Shown piece by piece: positions 41,221 to 49,640 of a DNA stretch of 53,826 nucleotides. Position 1 is the stretch's first letter. Each line of letters opens with the position of its first letter. The DNA is from Pseudobutyrivibrio sp. 49. GTDB taxonomy: Bacteria > Bacillota > Clostridia > Lachnospirales > Lachnospiraceae. Where the stretch lies: the NCBI RefSeq assembly GCF_900100545.1, contig NZ_FNDP01000019.1, positions 1 to 53,826 on the forward strand. The letters run 5' to 3'. The translations under genes were made by a program, and so were the position numbers. The notes below the pieces were generated by a model. That model did not search any database, was not told where the DNA came from, and saw only the letters and a program-made list of their open reading frames with translations.

Positions 41221-43137
41221 TCAAATCATCTCAATTTCTTTCATCCAGAGATTTACTGCTGCATCACTTGGCATTCTGAAATCTCCTCTTGGAGATAATG
41301 TTACTGTACCAACCTTGGGACCATCTGGCATGCAGCTTCTCTTGAACTGCTGAGTGAAGAATCTCCAGTAGAACTTCTTCAACCATTTAAGGATTTCTTC
41401 ACGACTGTAGTCACCCTCAAAAGATTTTTGTGCCAGCCTGAAAATCTTTGATGGTGAAAATCCAAAACGGAGCATGTAATACAGGAAGTAATCGTGAAGC
41501 TCGTATGGTCCCACCAAATCCTCTGTCTTCTGTGAAATCTTTCCATCCTCGTCTGGTGGCAAAAGCTCTGGGCTGACTGGTGTATCAAAAATATCTTTAA
41601 GTGTACTGCTGAGAATTCCCTCTGTTCTGTTTGCCTCATATTCCACCAGCCATCTCACAAGTGTCTTTGGAATTGAAGAATTAACAGCATACATTGACAT
41701 ATGGTCGCCATTATAGGTAGCCCATCCCAAGGCAAGCTCCGACAAATCACCTGTGCCAATTACAATTCCACCAAGCATGTTTGCCTTGTCCATAAGAATC
41801 TGGGTACGCTCTCTTGCCTGACCATTCTCGTAGGTGACATCATGATTATTACTGTCCTGACCAATGTCTTCAAAGTGCTGGCTGACACTTGCCTTGATAT
41901 TAATCTCCTCAAGGGTTGTGCCATATGCTTCTGCCAGTCTGCAGGCATTGGTGTAGGTTCTGTCTGTAGTACCAAAGCATGGCATGGTGATACAGTGAAT
42001 TCCCTTTTTATCAAGCCCTAGTCTGTCAAATGCATGGACTGTTACGATAAGAGCAAGTGTAGAATCAAGTCCTCCTGACAAACCAATAACTACATTCTTA
42101 CAACCAATATGTCTGATTCTTGTCATGAGCCCTACTGCCTGCATGGTAAGAATTTCCTCACATCTACTATCCAAATCATATTTTACTGTAGGAACAAATG
42201 GTGTCTTTGCTGGGGCAACTGCAAGATTTGTCTCTGTCATCTTTAACGAGAACTTTGATTCATGGAACTGACAATCCGTATTTACGATAAATGTATTCAT
42301 ACGTCTTCGTTCGTGTACAAGTCTGTCCACATCCACATCTGCGATTATCATCTCATTATCAAAGATTTTTGATTCCGCATATACGGTACCATTTTCTGCA
42401 ATAATGTTGTGTCCGGCGAAAACCATATCCTGTGTGGACTCTCCCACACCTGCATCTGCATAAGCATAGGCACAAAGAAGACTTCCTGATTTTGCCTTAA
42501 TAAGATTTTTTCTGTAATTAGCCTTTCCAATCACTTCATCACTGGCTGAAAGGTTGAAAATAATAGTAGCCCCGCTTTTTGCCAATTTTACTGATGGTGT
42601 ATCTGCAACCCAAAGATCCTCGCAAATCTCGATACCAAATTTCAGATTGCTTATTTCTTTGCAGGCGAATACGTGATTACTACAAAGAACTGCAAAGCCT
42701 GCAGCGTCAAAGCAAATCTCTTCCATAAGGCTGTCACCAGCAGGAGTGAAATGTCTCAGCTCATAAAACTCACTGTAGTTTGGAATGTTCTTTTTAGCTG
42801 TAGCTCCGAGAACTTTTCCACCTTTAATCACTGCTGCAATGTTGTATAGCTTGCCTTTCACCTGATATGGCAATCCAACTATAGAAACGATGTCCAAATC
42901 TGCTGTGGCACCAGCAATATCCGCCACTGCCTTCACTGCACCTTTAAGCAAAACATCTTGTAAAAATAAATCTCCACAGGTGTATCCTGTTATACCTAAT
43001 TCTGGGAAACAGATAATCTTTACACCTTTCTCATTTGCTTCCCTGATTAATCTAATTATCTCAGTTGCATTGTGCTCAGTATCAGCTACCTTTATATCCG
43101 GTGTAGCACATGCAATTTTTATAAATCCGTCTTTCAC
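41221..43137 (-). CDS. nadE: Glutamine-dependent NAD(+) synthetase
   Basis: The 638-residue, two-domain enzyme has an N-terminal nitrilase-type glutaminase with Glu (FPELGITGYTCGDLF), Lys (TAKKNIPNYSEF) and Cys (FGIEICEDLW). The C-terminal synthetase has the PP-loop GLSGGLDST. It amidates deamido-NAD using glutamine-derived ammonia. The frame is open to 43236, but the first 33 codons lie in a terminator hairpin; the GTG at 43137 with GGGAAGGG upstream gives the normal family length. The ATP-grasp gene follows after a 117-base leader. Its own leader has the same hairpin design, so the two units are probably co-regulated, consistent with glutamine dependence. Confidence 0.92.
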   Translation of the reverse strand: MKDGFIKIACATPDIKVADTEHNATEIIRLIREANEKGVKIICFPELGITGYTCGDLFLQDVLLKGAVKAVADIAGATADLDIVSIVGLPYQVKGKLYNIAAVIKGGKVLGATAKKNIPNYSEFYELRHFTPAGDSLMEEICFDAAGFAVLCSNHVFACKEISNLKFGIEICEDLWVADTPSVKLAKSGATIIFNLSASDEVIGKANYRKNLIKAKSGSLLCAYAYADAGVGESTQDMVFAGHNIIAENGTVYAESKIFDNEMIIADVDVDRLVHERRRMNTFIVNTDCQFHESKFSLKMTETNLAVAPAKTPFVPTVKYDLDSRCEEILTMQAVGLMTRIRHIGCKNVVIGLSGGLDSTLALIVTVHAFDRLGLDKKGIHCITMPCFGTTDRTYTNACRLAEAYGTTLEEINIKASVSQHFEDIGQDSNNHDVTYENGQARERTQILMDKANMLGGIVIGTGDLSELALGWATYNGDHMSMYAVNSSIPKTLVRWLVEYEANRTEGILSSTLKDIFDTPVSPELLPPDEDGKISQKTEDLVGPYELHDYFLYYMLRFGFSPSKIFRLAQKSFEGDYSREEILKWLKKFYWRFFTQQFKRSCMPDGPKVGTVTLSPRGDFRMPSDAAVNLWMKEIEMI

Positions 43138-43156
43138 TTTTCTTTCCCTTCCCGAA

Positions 43157-43233
43157 AAAAAATAAAAGACGCCCGCTAAATAGCAGACGTCTTTGTCTTT
43201 TAGAATTTTAAATCTTTTTACTGGATTTGGCAA
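43157..43233 (-). promoter_or_regulatory. Promoter and 5'-terminal terminator hairpin of nadE
   Basis: TTGCCA (43233-43228) and TAAAAT (43210-43205) are 17 bases apart on the minus strand. The predicted start of transcription nearly touches the hairpin AAAGACGUCUGC/GCGGGCGUCUUU (43194-43183 and 43176-43165; 12 pairs, loop UAUUUA), followed by UUUUAUUUUUUUU. Same design as the leaders at 27264, 29608 and 41124. Confidence 0.75.
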
Positions 43234-43260
43234 CATTTCGATATGCTGGCAAATCGAATT

Positions 43261-44112
43261 CTAAATTGATTTTATATGACTTCCCACCACCTCTGAAACA
43301 TCAGAAATCGTGGTAAATGTACTGCCTGGAAAATCATTGAGCAGCGATTTCAATTCATATATTTCTGCACGTGTTACCACGCAATAAAGAATATCCTTCT
43401 CATTGTTGGAAACAAGACCTTCTCCATGCAAAAATGTTACTGTACGCCCAAGCTTCGTGAAAATCTCATCTGCCAGCTTCCCGCCTTCATCAGTAATAAT
43501 CATTACAGATTTTGCACTGCCAAAACCAATTTCAACAACATCAATCACCTTGGAAGAAATGAAATACATCAGCAGAGAATACATTCCCCTGTCAAAATCA
43601 AACACCATCCCGGCAATTGTGAAAATGAAAACATTAAAAATCAAAATAACCTGGCCTGTGGATATTGAGAAATTTCTGTTCAGGATAACAGCCACCACTT
43701 CGGTTCCATCCAGACAGCCACCACCCTTTAGCACCAGACCGACTCCAAGTCCCAGCAAGACTCCTCCGTAAGTTATGGCAAGCAACATTTCATCAGTGGC
43801 CTCTTCAACTGGTTCAAAAACTCCTGTCATAATTGAGAACAGAATAATAGCATAAATCATTCTCACAACCAGCTGATGCCCCATTTTTCTATAAGCCACT
43901 ATAACAAAAGGCGCATTTATCAAAACAATCAAAATTCCTAGAGGAAGCGGAAGGAAGTGTGACACAATCATACTTATACCTGTTACGCCTCCATCGAAAA
44001 TTCTATTTGGAACCAAAAACTCTTCAATAGAAAATGCAGCTATGATGGCACCTAAGGTAAGCTCCACATAGTAAATCAGCAGATTTCTCTTCTCTTTCAT
44101 AGTATTTTTCAT
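43261..44112 (-). CDS. YitT family membrane protein
   Basis: The 283-residue product has about five or six spans (12-175) with the family signature GGVTGISMIVSHFLPLPLGI and GGVLLGLGVGLVLKGGGCLDG. A C-terminal cytoplasmic DUF2179 domain (about 200-280) includes GRTVTFLHGEGLVSNNEKDILYCVV. These proteins are widespread in Firmicutes; transport is suspected but not shown. GAGGG lies 7 bases before the ATG. It is upstream of nadE on the same strand, but nadE has its own promoter. Confidence 0.85.
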   Translation of the reverse strand: MKNTMKEKRNLLIYYVELTLGAIIAAFSIEEFLVPNRIFDGGVTGISMIVSHFLPLPLGILIVLINAPFVIVAYRKMGHQLVVRMIYAIILFSIMTGVFEPVEEATDEMLLAITYGGVLLGLGVGLVLKGGGCLDGTEVVAVILNRNFSISTGQVILIFNVFIFTIAGMVFDFDRGMYSLLMYFISSKVIDVVEIGFGSAKSVMIITDEGGKLADEIFTKLGRTVTFLHGEGLVSNNEKDILYCVVTRAEIYELKSLLNDFPGSTFTTISDVSEVVGSHIKSI

Positions 44113-44293
44113 ACTCGGTCCCTCTCATGAATCTCGCCCCACAGTTATCTGTCTTAAGAAGTATAATATCATTCTAATCGTACAACTTCTCCTTTTCAAG
44201 AAAACTATCTGTTAAAATTTCTTGTAGACTTTGCTACTTTAATGTGCTAAACTGTCCGTAATTTATTATGGCTTTAATTTTGGAGGGTTGTAT

Positions 44294-45829
44294 ATGGAAA
44301 ATTTTCTATCTCGCGTTGAAAACATCAACAACGCAGTAAATGGTTTCGTCTGGGGACTACCTATGCTTATCCTTTTGGTAGGTACTGGTATTCTTATGAC
44401 CTGTCTTACAAGATTCTTTCAGATTTCACACTTTAAGCATTGGATTAAGAACACAATCGGTGGTATCTTCAAGGATTCCCACGTAACTGCACACACTGAC
44501 AAAGAAGATACTCAGATTTCACAGTTCCAGAGCCTTTGCACAGCCTTAGCTGCAACAATCGGTACTGGTAACATCGCAGGTGTTGCTGCTGCTATCGCTT
44601 CTGGTGGTCCTGGTGCAATTTTCTGGATGTGGATTGTTGCCTTCTTTGGAATGATGACAAACTTCTCTGAAAATGTTCTCGGTATCTACTATCGTAGAAG
44701 AAACGAAAAGAACGAGTGGTGCGGTGGTGCCATGTACTATCTTCGCGATGGTCTTGGCGGAAAGAAGGGCTATAGACATCTTGGTTCTGGCCTTGCAGTT
44801 CTGTTCTCAGTTTTCTGTATTTTAGCTTCATTTGGTATCGGAAACATGGGTCAGATTAATTCCATCGCTGTAAATTTGAACTCCGTATTTGGAATTCCTT
44901 ACATTGTTACTGGTATTTGCCTTATGGTATTCGCTGCTCTTGTAATTGTAGGTGGTTTAAAAAGAATCGCTGCAGTTACAGAAAAGCTGGTTCCATTTAT
45001 GGCTCTTATCTACATGATTTGTGCACTTATTGTATGTGCCTTCCATATTGACCAGTTCGGAGCAGTTTTCACTTCTATCATTAAGAGTGCCTTTGGTATG
45101 CGTGCTGTTGGCGGTGGTATCGTTGGTAGTGGTGTTGCAATGGCGGTTCAGTTTGGTATGAAGCGAGGCGTTTTCTCAAATGAGGCAGGTCTTGGTTCTT
45201 CCGTAATGGTTCACTCAAGCTCAAACGTAAGAGAGCCTGTAGTACAGGGTATGTGGGGAATCTTCGAGGTTTTTGCTGATACAATCATTGTTTGTAGTGT
45301 TACAGCTTTCGCTGTCCTTTCAAGCGGCTTGGTAGATTTGGAAACTGGAAAGGTAATTTCAGATCAAGTTTCTACTGCACTTGTTGCAGAAGCTTTCTCT
45401 ACTGTATTTGGAAAATTTGGTTCTGCTTTTATTGCTATCGCAATCATTCCATTTGCATTTTCTACTGTTCTTGGCTGGAGCCAGTACGGTAGCAAGGCTT
45501 TTGAGTACCTTTTTGGCAGAAAAACAATCAAGTTCTACCATATAGTTTTTGTTGCATTTATCGTGGTTGGTGCCACTATGGATTTGACACTTGCATGGGA
45601 TCTTTCAGATACATTCAACGGACTTATGGCTATACCAAACCTTATCGGTGTAGTTACTCTTAGCGGTACTGTTATGAAGATTACACACAACTATGTTCAG
45701 AGAAATATCCTTCATATGAACGTAAAGCCTATGCTTTCTGCTTTAGATGATATTCAGGAATTACATGAGAAGGAGCTCCTTGAAAAAGCTCTCCAAAAAG
45801 AATTAAAAGAAAAAGAAAAAACAGCCTAA
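44294..45829 (+). CDS. Sodium:alanine symporter family (AGCS) transporter
   Basis: The 511-residue membrane protein has about eleven spans. AGCS signatures include ALAATIGTGNIAGVAAAIASGGPGAIFWMW and the later FSNEAGLGSSVMVHSSS. It imports alanine or glycine with sodium. The true start is the ATG at 44294, six bases after GGAGGG; the in-frame TTG at 44288 overlaps it. A Lys/Glu-rich tail ends the protein. It is a single plus-strand gene with a strong terminator (45847-45890), adding to the amino-acid transport theme. Confidence 0.92.
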   Translation: MENFLSRVENINNAVNGFVWGLPMLILLVGTGILMTCLTRFFQISHFKHWIKNTIGGIFKDSHVTAHTDKEDTQISQFQSLCTALAATIGTGNIAGVAAAIASGGPGAIFWMWIVAFFGMMTNFSENVLGIYYRRRNEKNEWCGGAMYYLRDGLGGKKGYRHLGSGLAVLFSVFCILASFGIGNMGQINSIAVNLNSVFGIPYIVTGICLMVFAALVIVGGLKRIAAVTEKLVPFMALIYMICALIVCAFHIDQFGAVFTSIIKSAFGMRAVGGGIVGSGVAMAVQFGMKRGVFSNEAGLGSSVMVHSSSNVREPVVQGMWGIFEVFADTIIVCSVTAFAVLSSGLVDLETGKVISDQVSTALVAEAFSTVFGKFGSAFIAIAIIPFAFSTVLGWSQYGSKAFEYLFGRKTIKFYHIVFVAFIVVGATMDLTLAWDLSDTFNGLMAIPNLIGVVTLSGTVMKITHNYVQRNILHMNVKPMLSALDDIQELHEKELLEKALQKELKEKEKTA

Positions 45830-45846
45830 TTAAAATCATAAAAATT

Positions 45847-45890
45847 AAGAGCTAAGACATTTGCGATTTACATTGTCTTAGCTCTTTTTA
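45847..45890 (+). terminator. Bidirectional terminator after the AGCS gene
   Basis: Thirteen-base perfect arms (45847-45859 and 45874-45886), followed by TTTTATTTTC on the plus strand and A/T-rich sequence on the other side. It serves both the AGCS gene and the convergent NUDIX gene. Confidence 0.8.
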
Positions 45891-45901
45891 TTTTCTTAAT
45901 T

Positions 45902-46390
45902 TTATATATTCTGTTCATGAAGTAATTTCATGGCTCTGTAAGAAATCAGCTCATCCTCTTTCATGGCTAGAAGCTCATCTCTTGAAATCCATCTGTAATC
46001 AATGGTCTCACCATGCTGCAACACCACCGAATCCTTATCACAATCAGTCTCACAAAGGTAAAGTACATAAATAGAATGATTCTTATCAATTACCATTCTA
46101 CCAATCTCTCTTAAGGTTCCTTCGATGCCTGTCTCTTCTTTAAGCTCTCGCTTTGATGCCTCATCTGGTCCCTCGCCCTGTAAAGCAGAGCCCCCTGCGG
46201 AAAGCTCCCACTGACCACCATGAGTCTTCTCATGGTCTCGCTGCATTATAAGGTAGCTTCCATCTGTATGCTTCACGATAATGTCGCAAACCAAATGGTA
46301 GATATTGTCAGGAATATGCTGACCTCGCACAAGCGTTGCCCCATCTATTCTAGTAAAATCCCTGTTGTACGCATCCCATAATTCTGCCAT
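45902..46390 (-). CDS. NUDIX hydrolase
   Basis: The 162-residue product has a complete Nudix box: G67, E73, R81-E-L, E85-E86, G88 (GSALQGEGPDEASKRELKEETG). An IPP-isomerase-like N-terminus (ELWDAYNRDFTRIDG, VCDIIVKHTDGSYLIMQRD) is typical of a group acting on nucleotide diphosphates or related compounds. The substrate cannot be assigned. It follows the copper ATPase gene by 47 bases, probably by chance. Confidence 0.85.
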   Translation of the reverse strand: MAELWDAYNRDFTRIDGATLVRGQHIPDNIYHLVCDIIVKHTDGSYLIMQRDHEKTHGGQWELSAGGSALQGEGPDEASKRELKEETGIEGTLREIGRMVIDKNHSIYVLYLCETDCDKDSVVLQHGETIDYRWISRDELLAMKEDELISYRAMKLLHEQNI

Positions 46391-46437
46391 AAAAGCTCCT
46401 TTCAGCTACTACATGTAAGACTACGAAACTAATGTCA

Positions 46438-49050
46438 TTATAATATACCGCCGTACTCGTATCCAGCCTCTTCAACAGCTGCCTTGATAGCTGCCTCATC
46501 AACATCCTTTGAATTAGTGATTGTTACAAGATTCTCCTCGTGTGATGCTACTGCGCTATCGATACCATCAATTGCCTCAAGTGCCTTCTTTACGTGTGCC
46601 TCACAATGCTGGCACATCATTCCCTTAACTGTAATCTTCATTTCTCCTGCTTCCTTTCTATCTTCATTTTTTGTTGCTTGTTTTATTAAAATCCCTTTTA
46701 TTGGATTCTTAATCATTTTATCTTTCGAGCTGTCATATGGCTTAATCCAATTAAGTCTTAACGCATTGCTAACTACACAGAAGCTCGATAATCCCATGGC
46801 TGCTGCACCAAAAATCGGATTAAGCTCCCAGCCAAAGGCTGCCACATAACATCCTGCTGCAAGAGGTATTCCAAGGATATTGTAGAAAAATGCCCAGAAA
46901 AGATTCTCGTGAATATTTGTAAGAGTCTTTCTTGAAATCCTTATAGCCGCTGCAACATCTTTGATGCTACTCTTCATTAATACTACATCTGCAGCATCAA
47001 TTGCAATATCTGTTCCTGCACCTATTGCTATTCCAAGATTTGCCGAGGTAAGTGCTGGCGCATCATTAATTCCATCGCCTACCATGGTGGTCATGCCATG
47101 CTCCATCAGCTGTCTTACCACAGCCTCCTTACCATCAGGCTTTACCGATGCAACCACTTCATCTACACCTGCCTGCTCTGCTATAGCAGCTGCCGTGATT
47201 TCATTGTCGCCTGTAAGCATTACCACGTGGATTCCCATATTCTTAAGCTCTGAAATAGCTTCCTTAGAATCTTCTTTAATTACATCTGCTACCGCTATTA
47301 TTCCAAGAAGCTTTCCTTCCTTGGCAAATAATATTGGAGTCTTTCCACTGCGAGATAAATTATCTACTGTCTTTTCCACCTCAGAAATAATTCTCTCTGA
47401 TTCTTGTGGATTAGTATTCTCTGCAAGGATTTTGCTGATAAATTTAAAACTGCCTCCATAAATCAGCTCACCATCCAGCCTAGCCTTAAGCCCATTTCCT
47501 GAAAGTGCTTCAAATTCTGTAGTCTCTTTCAATTCTAATTGCTTTTCAGAGGCATATTCTGTGATAGCCTTTGAAATCGGATGTTCGCTCTTTGATTCCA
47601 GAGCATAGGCTGTTGTTAATAACTTGTAGGCCTCTCTGGCAGAAATCTTAAATTCAACATGTCCCTCATCTGAACTTTGTATTACAGGCATTATGTCTGT
47701 AATTTTCATTTCGCCAGTGGTGATTGTTCCTGTCTTATCCAGTGCCACTATCTGAGTCTTACCAGCCTGCTCCAGTGATGCCGCAGTCTTGAATAATACT
47801 CCTGTTTTTGCAGCCACACCATTTCCAACCATGATAGCTACTGGTGTTGCAAGCCCCAATGCACATGGGCAGCTGATTACAAGAACTGATACGGCTCTTG
47901 CTATAGCGTAGCCCACAGTCTGACCTACAAGAAGCCATGAAATAAATGTAATTACCGAAATGGATATTACAGCTGGCACAAACACTCCTGATACTCTGTC
48001 AGCAATCTTTGCGATAGGTGCCTTAGTGGCTGCCGCATCGCTTACCATTTTTATAATGGCTGAAAGTGTGGTGTCCTCACCAACTTTCTTTGCCTCGCAG
48101 ACCATATAGCCTGAAGAATTAATTGTGGCAGCATAGACCTTGTCACCCACAGCTTTCTCCGCTGGTACGCTCTCGCCTGTAAGGGCCGCTTCATTTACCG
48201 CGCTTTCCCCTTCTACTACAATACCATCCACGGGTATGCTGTCTCCAGGTCTTACCACAAATCTGTCGCCCACCTGCACCTCTTCAATAGGCACTGTGAT
48301 TTCTTCACCATCCCTAAGGAGCACTGCTGTCTTAGGTGCAAGCTTCATTAATCCCTTTAGGGCATCGGTAGTCTTTCCCTTTGATTTGGCCTCAAGCATC
48401 TTACCAACTGTAATAAGGGTAAGAATCATTGCCGCCGCCTCAAAATAAAACTGATTCATAAAATATATTATTTGCTCTTCATCATTTGCTAACACCGCAG
48501 AGGTCATTGCAAACAATGCTACTACGCTATACACATATGATGCTGTAGCACCTAATGCCACCAGCGTATCCATATTAGGAGATTTATGAATCAGCCCTCT
48601 AAACCCACTGATGAAAAACTTCTGGTTAATCACCATAACAAGCCCAGCTAATATCAGTTGATACAATCCCATTGCTACATGATTACCATCCAAAAATCCT
48701 GGTAGTGGCCAATCCCATAGCATATGTCCCATGGACACATACATAAGAGGAATCAATAGAATAATTGAAGCAATCAATCTCTTCTTCATCTTTGGCGTCT
48801 CTGTATCCTTTAACGAATCTTCTGAGGCTGCCTGTTCTTTTGCACCACCTTCAGCCTTAATGCTTGCACCATAACCTGCTGCCTCAACAGCTGCTATGAT
48901 TGCCTCGGGAGAAGCAGTTCCCTCTACTCCCATTGAATTTGTTAATAAGCTGACTGCACAACTATCCACGCCTTCCACAGCGCTAACAGCCTTTTCTACT
49001 CTGGTCTGGCATGCAGCACAGCTCATTCCTGTTACTTTGTATTGTTCCAT
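46438..49050 (-). CDS. copA: Copper-exporting P-type ATPase with N- and C-terminal HMA domains
   Basis: The 870-residue product is a P1B ATPase. The N-terminal heavy-metal domain has GMSCAAC (C11, C14). The membrane part has the transport motif SCPCALG, the phosphorylation site DKTGT, actuator TGES, the HP motif (SEHPIS) and hinge VGDGINDAPAL. A second metal-binding domain (MKITVKGMMCQHCEAH onward) is fused at the very C-terminus, residues 804-870, which is unusual because it resembles a free CopZ chaperone. An AGGAGAAATG start-like sequence precedes that domain. Exports Cu(I). The CsoR gene is 46 bases upstream and the operon is copper-controlled. Confidence 0.93.
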   Translation of the reverse strand: MEQYKVTGMSCAACQTRVEKAVSAVEGVDSCAVSLLTNSMGVEGTASPEAIIAAVEAAGYGASIKAEGGAKEQAASEDSLKDTETPKMKKRLIASIILLIPLMYVSMGHMLWDWPLPGFLDGNHVAMGLYQLILAGLVMVINQKFFISGFRGLIHKSPNMDTLVALGATASYVYSVVALFAMTSAVLANDEEQIIYFMNQFYFEAAAMILTLITVGKMLEAKSKGKTTDALKGLMKLAPKTAVLLRDGEEITVPIEEVQVGDRFVVRPGDSIPVDGIVVEGESAVNEAALTGESVPAEKAVGDKVYAATINSSGYMVCEAKKVGEDTTLSAIIKMVSDAAATKAPIAKIADRVSGVFVPAVISISVITFISWLLVGQTVGYAIARAVSVLVISCPCALGLATPVAIMVGNGVAAKTGVLFKTAASLEQAGKTQIVALDKTGTITTGEMKITDIMPVIQSSDEGHVEFKISAREAYKLLTTAYALESKSEHPISKAITEYASEKQLELKETTEFEALSGNGLKARLDGELIYGGSFKFISKILAENTNPQESERIISEVEKTVDNLSRSGKTPILFAKEGKLLGIIAVADVIKEDSKEAISELKNMGIHVVMLTGDNEITAAAIAEQAGVDEVVASVKPDGKEAVVRQLMEHGMTTMVGDGINDAPALTSANLGIAIGAGTDIAIDAADVVLMKSSIKDVAAAIRISRKTLTNIHENLFWAFFYNILGIPLAAGCYVAAFGWELNPIFGAAAMGLSSFCVVSNALRLNWIKPYDSSKDKMIKNPIKGILIKQATKNEDRKEAGEMKITVKGMMCQHCEAHVKKALEAIDGIDSAVASHEENLVTITNSKDVDEAAIKAAVEEAGYEYGGIL

Positions 49051-49096
49051 ATAATCACCTATAAATTACCTGTTACTATATGTTCCTGTTTTTCTG

Positions 49097-49432
49097 TTAC
49101 TTCATAAGCTTCTGCAAGGTGCATACAAGCTCATCGATAACCTCATCATTTCCTTCTCTTATGTTATCAGCCACACAGGTCTTCATATGATTTGCAAGTA
49201 ATACCTTATTAAAGCTGTTTAAGGCAGAAGTGATGGCTGACACCTGAACAAGAATATCTGTACAGTATGCATCATTCTCAAGCATGTTCTCTACGCCTCT
49301 TACCTGCCCCTCAATTCTCTTGAGTCTGTTCATGAGATCCTTAAACTCTTTGTCTTCTCTCTCTTTTGTCTTTCCTGAACAGCAGCAACATTCCTCCTGC
49401 ATAGTCTTTTCTATATTTGTATTCTCTACCAT
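49097..49432 (-). CDS. csoR: CsoR-family copper-sensing repressor
   Basis: The 111-residue all-helical protein has the Cu(I) ligands C57 (DAYCTDIL), H82 and C86 (NHMKTC), the Cys-His-Cys set of true CsoR. The RIEGQVRGVENMLEN helix is the family signature. An extra N-terminal CCCCSGK stretch (15-21) may add metal affinity. It represses its own operon with copA; two CsoR-type operators lie upstream at 49473-49489 and 49508-49524. Confidence 0.92.
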   Translation of the reverse strand: MVENTNIEKTMQEECCCCSGKTKEREDKEFKDLMNRLKRIEGQVRGVENMLENDAYCTDILVQVSAITSALNSFNKVLLANHMKTCVADNIREGNDEVIDELVCTLQKLMK

Positions 49433-49472
49433 AAAGAATATCTCCTTTTACATTTCTAACCGAGTTCTCAAC

Positions 49473-49489
49473 ATACCCCTACGGGGTAT
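49473..49489 (-). promoter_or_regulatory. CsoR operator 2 (downstream of -10)
   Basis: ATACCCCTACGGGGTAT is a 7+3+7 palindrome of the CsoR type, 40 bases before csoR and inside the transcribed leader. Confidence 0.75.
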
Positions 49490-49502
49490 CATTGTTGAAT
49501 GG

Positions 49503-49532
49503 ATTATATACCCTATAGGGGTATATTGTCAA
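49503..49532 (-). promoter_or_regulatory. csoR-copA promoter with CsoR operator 1 in the spacer
   Basis: TTGACA (49532-49527) and TATAAT (49508-49503) are 18 bases apart. The operator ATACCCTATAGGGGTAT (49508-49524) fills the spacer between them, so repressor binding must exclude polymerase. The two operators are 35 bp apart centre to centre. Confidence 0.85.
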
Positions 49533-49640
49533 CACTATGATAATACACATTTTTTTAATTTTATATACATATTATTTTCACATAATAAGACTACACTTAT
49601 GCCTATGTTGTGTAAGAAAAATAAAAAAGGAGAGATGCTT

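Noticed and set aside
43138-43236. 33-codon N-terminal extension of NAD synthetase
   Set aside because: It translates the leader hairpin and T-run, and the downstream GTG has a ribosome binding site and gives the normal family length.
49284-49640. Long N-terminal extension of the PAP2 protein
   Set aside because: It overlaps csoR on the other strand and the CsoR operators; AGGAG at the correct distance supports the start at 49641.
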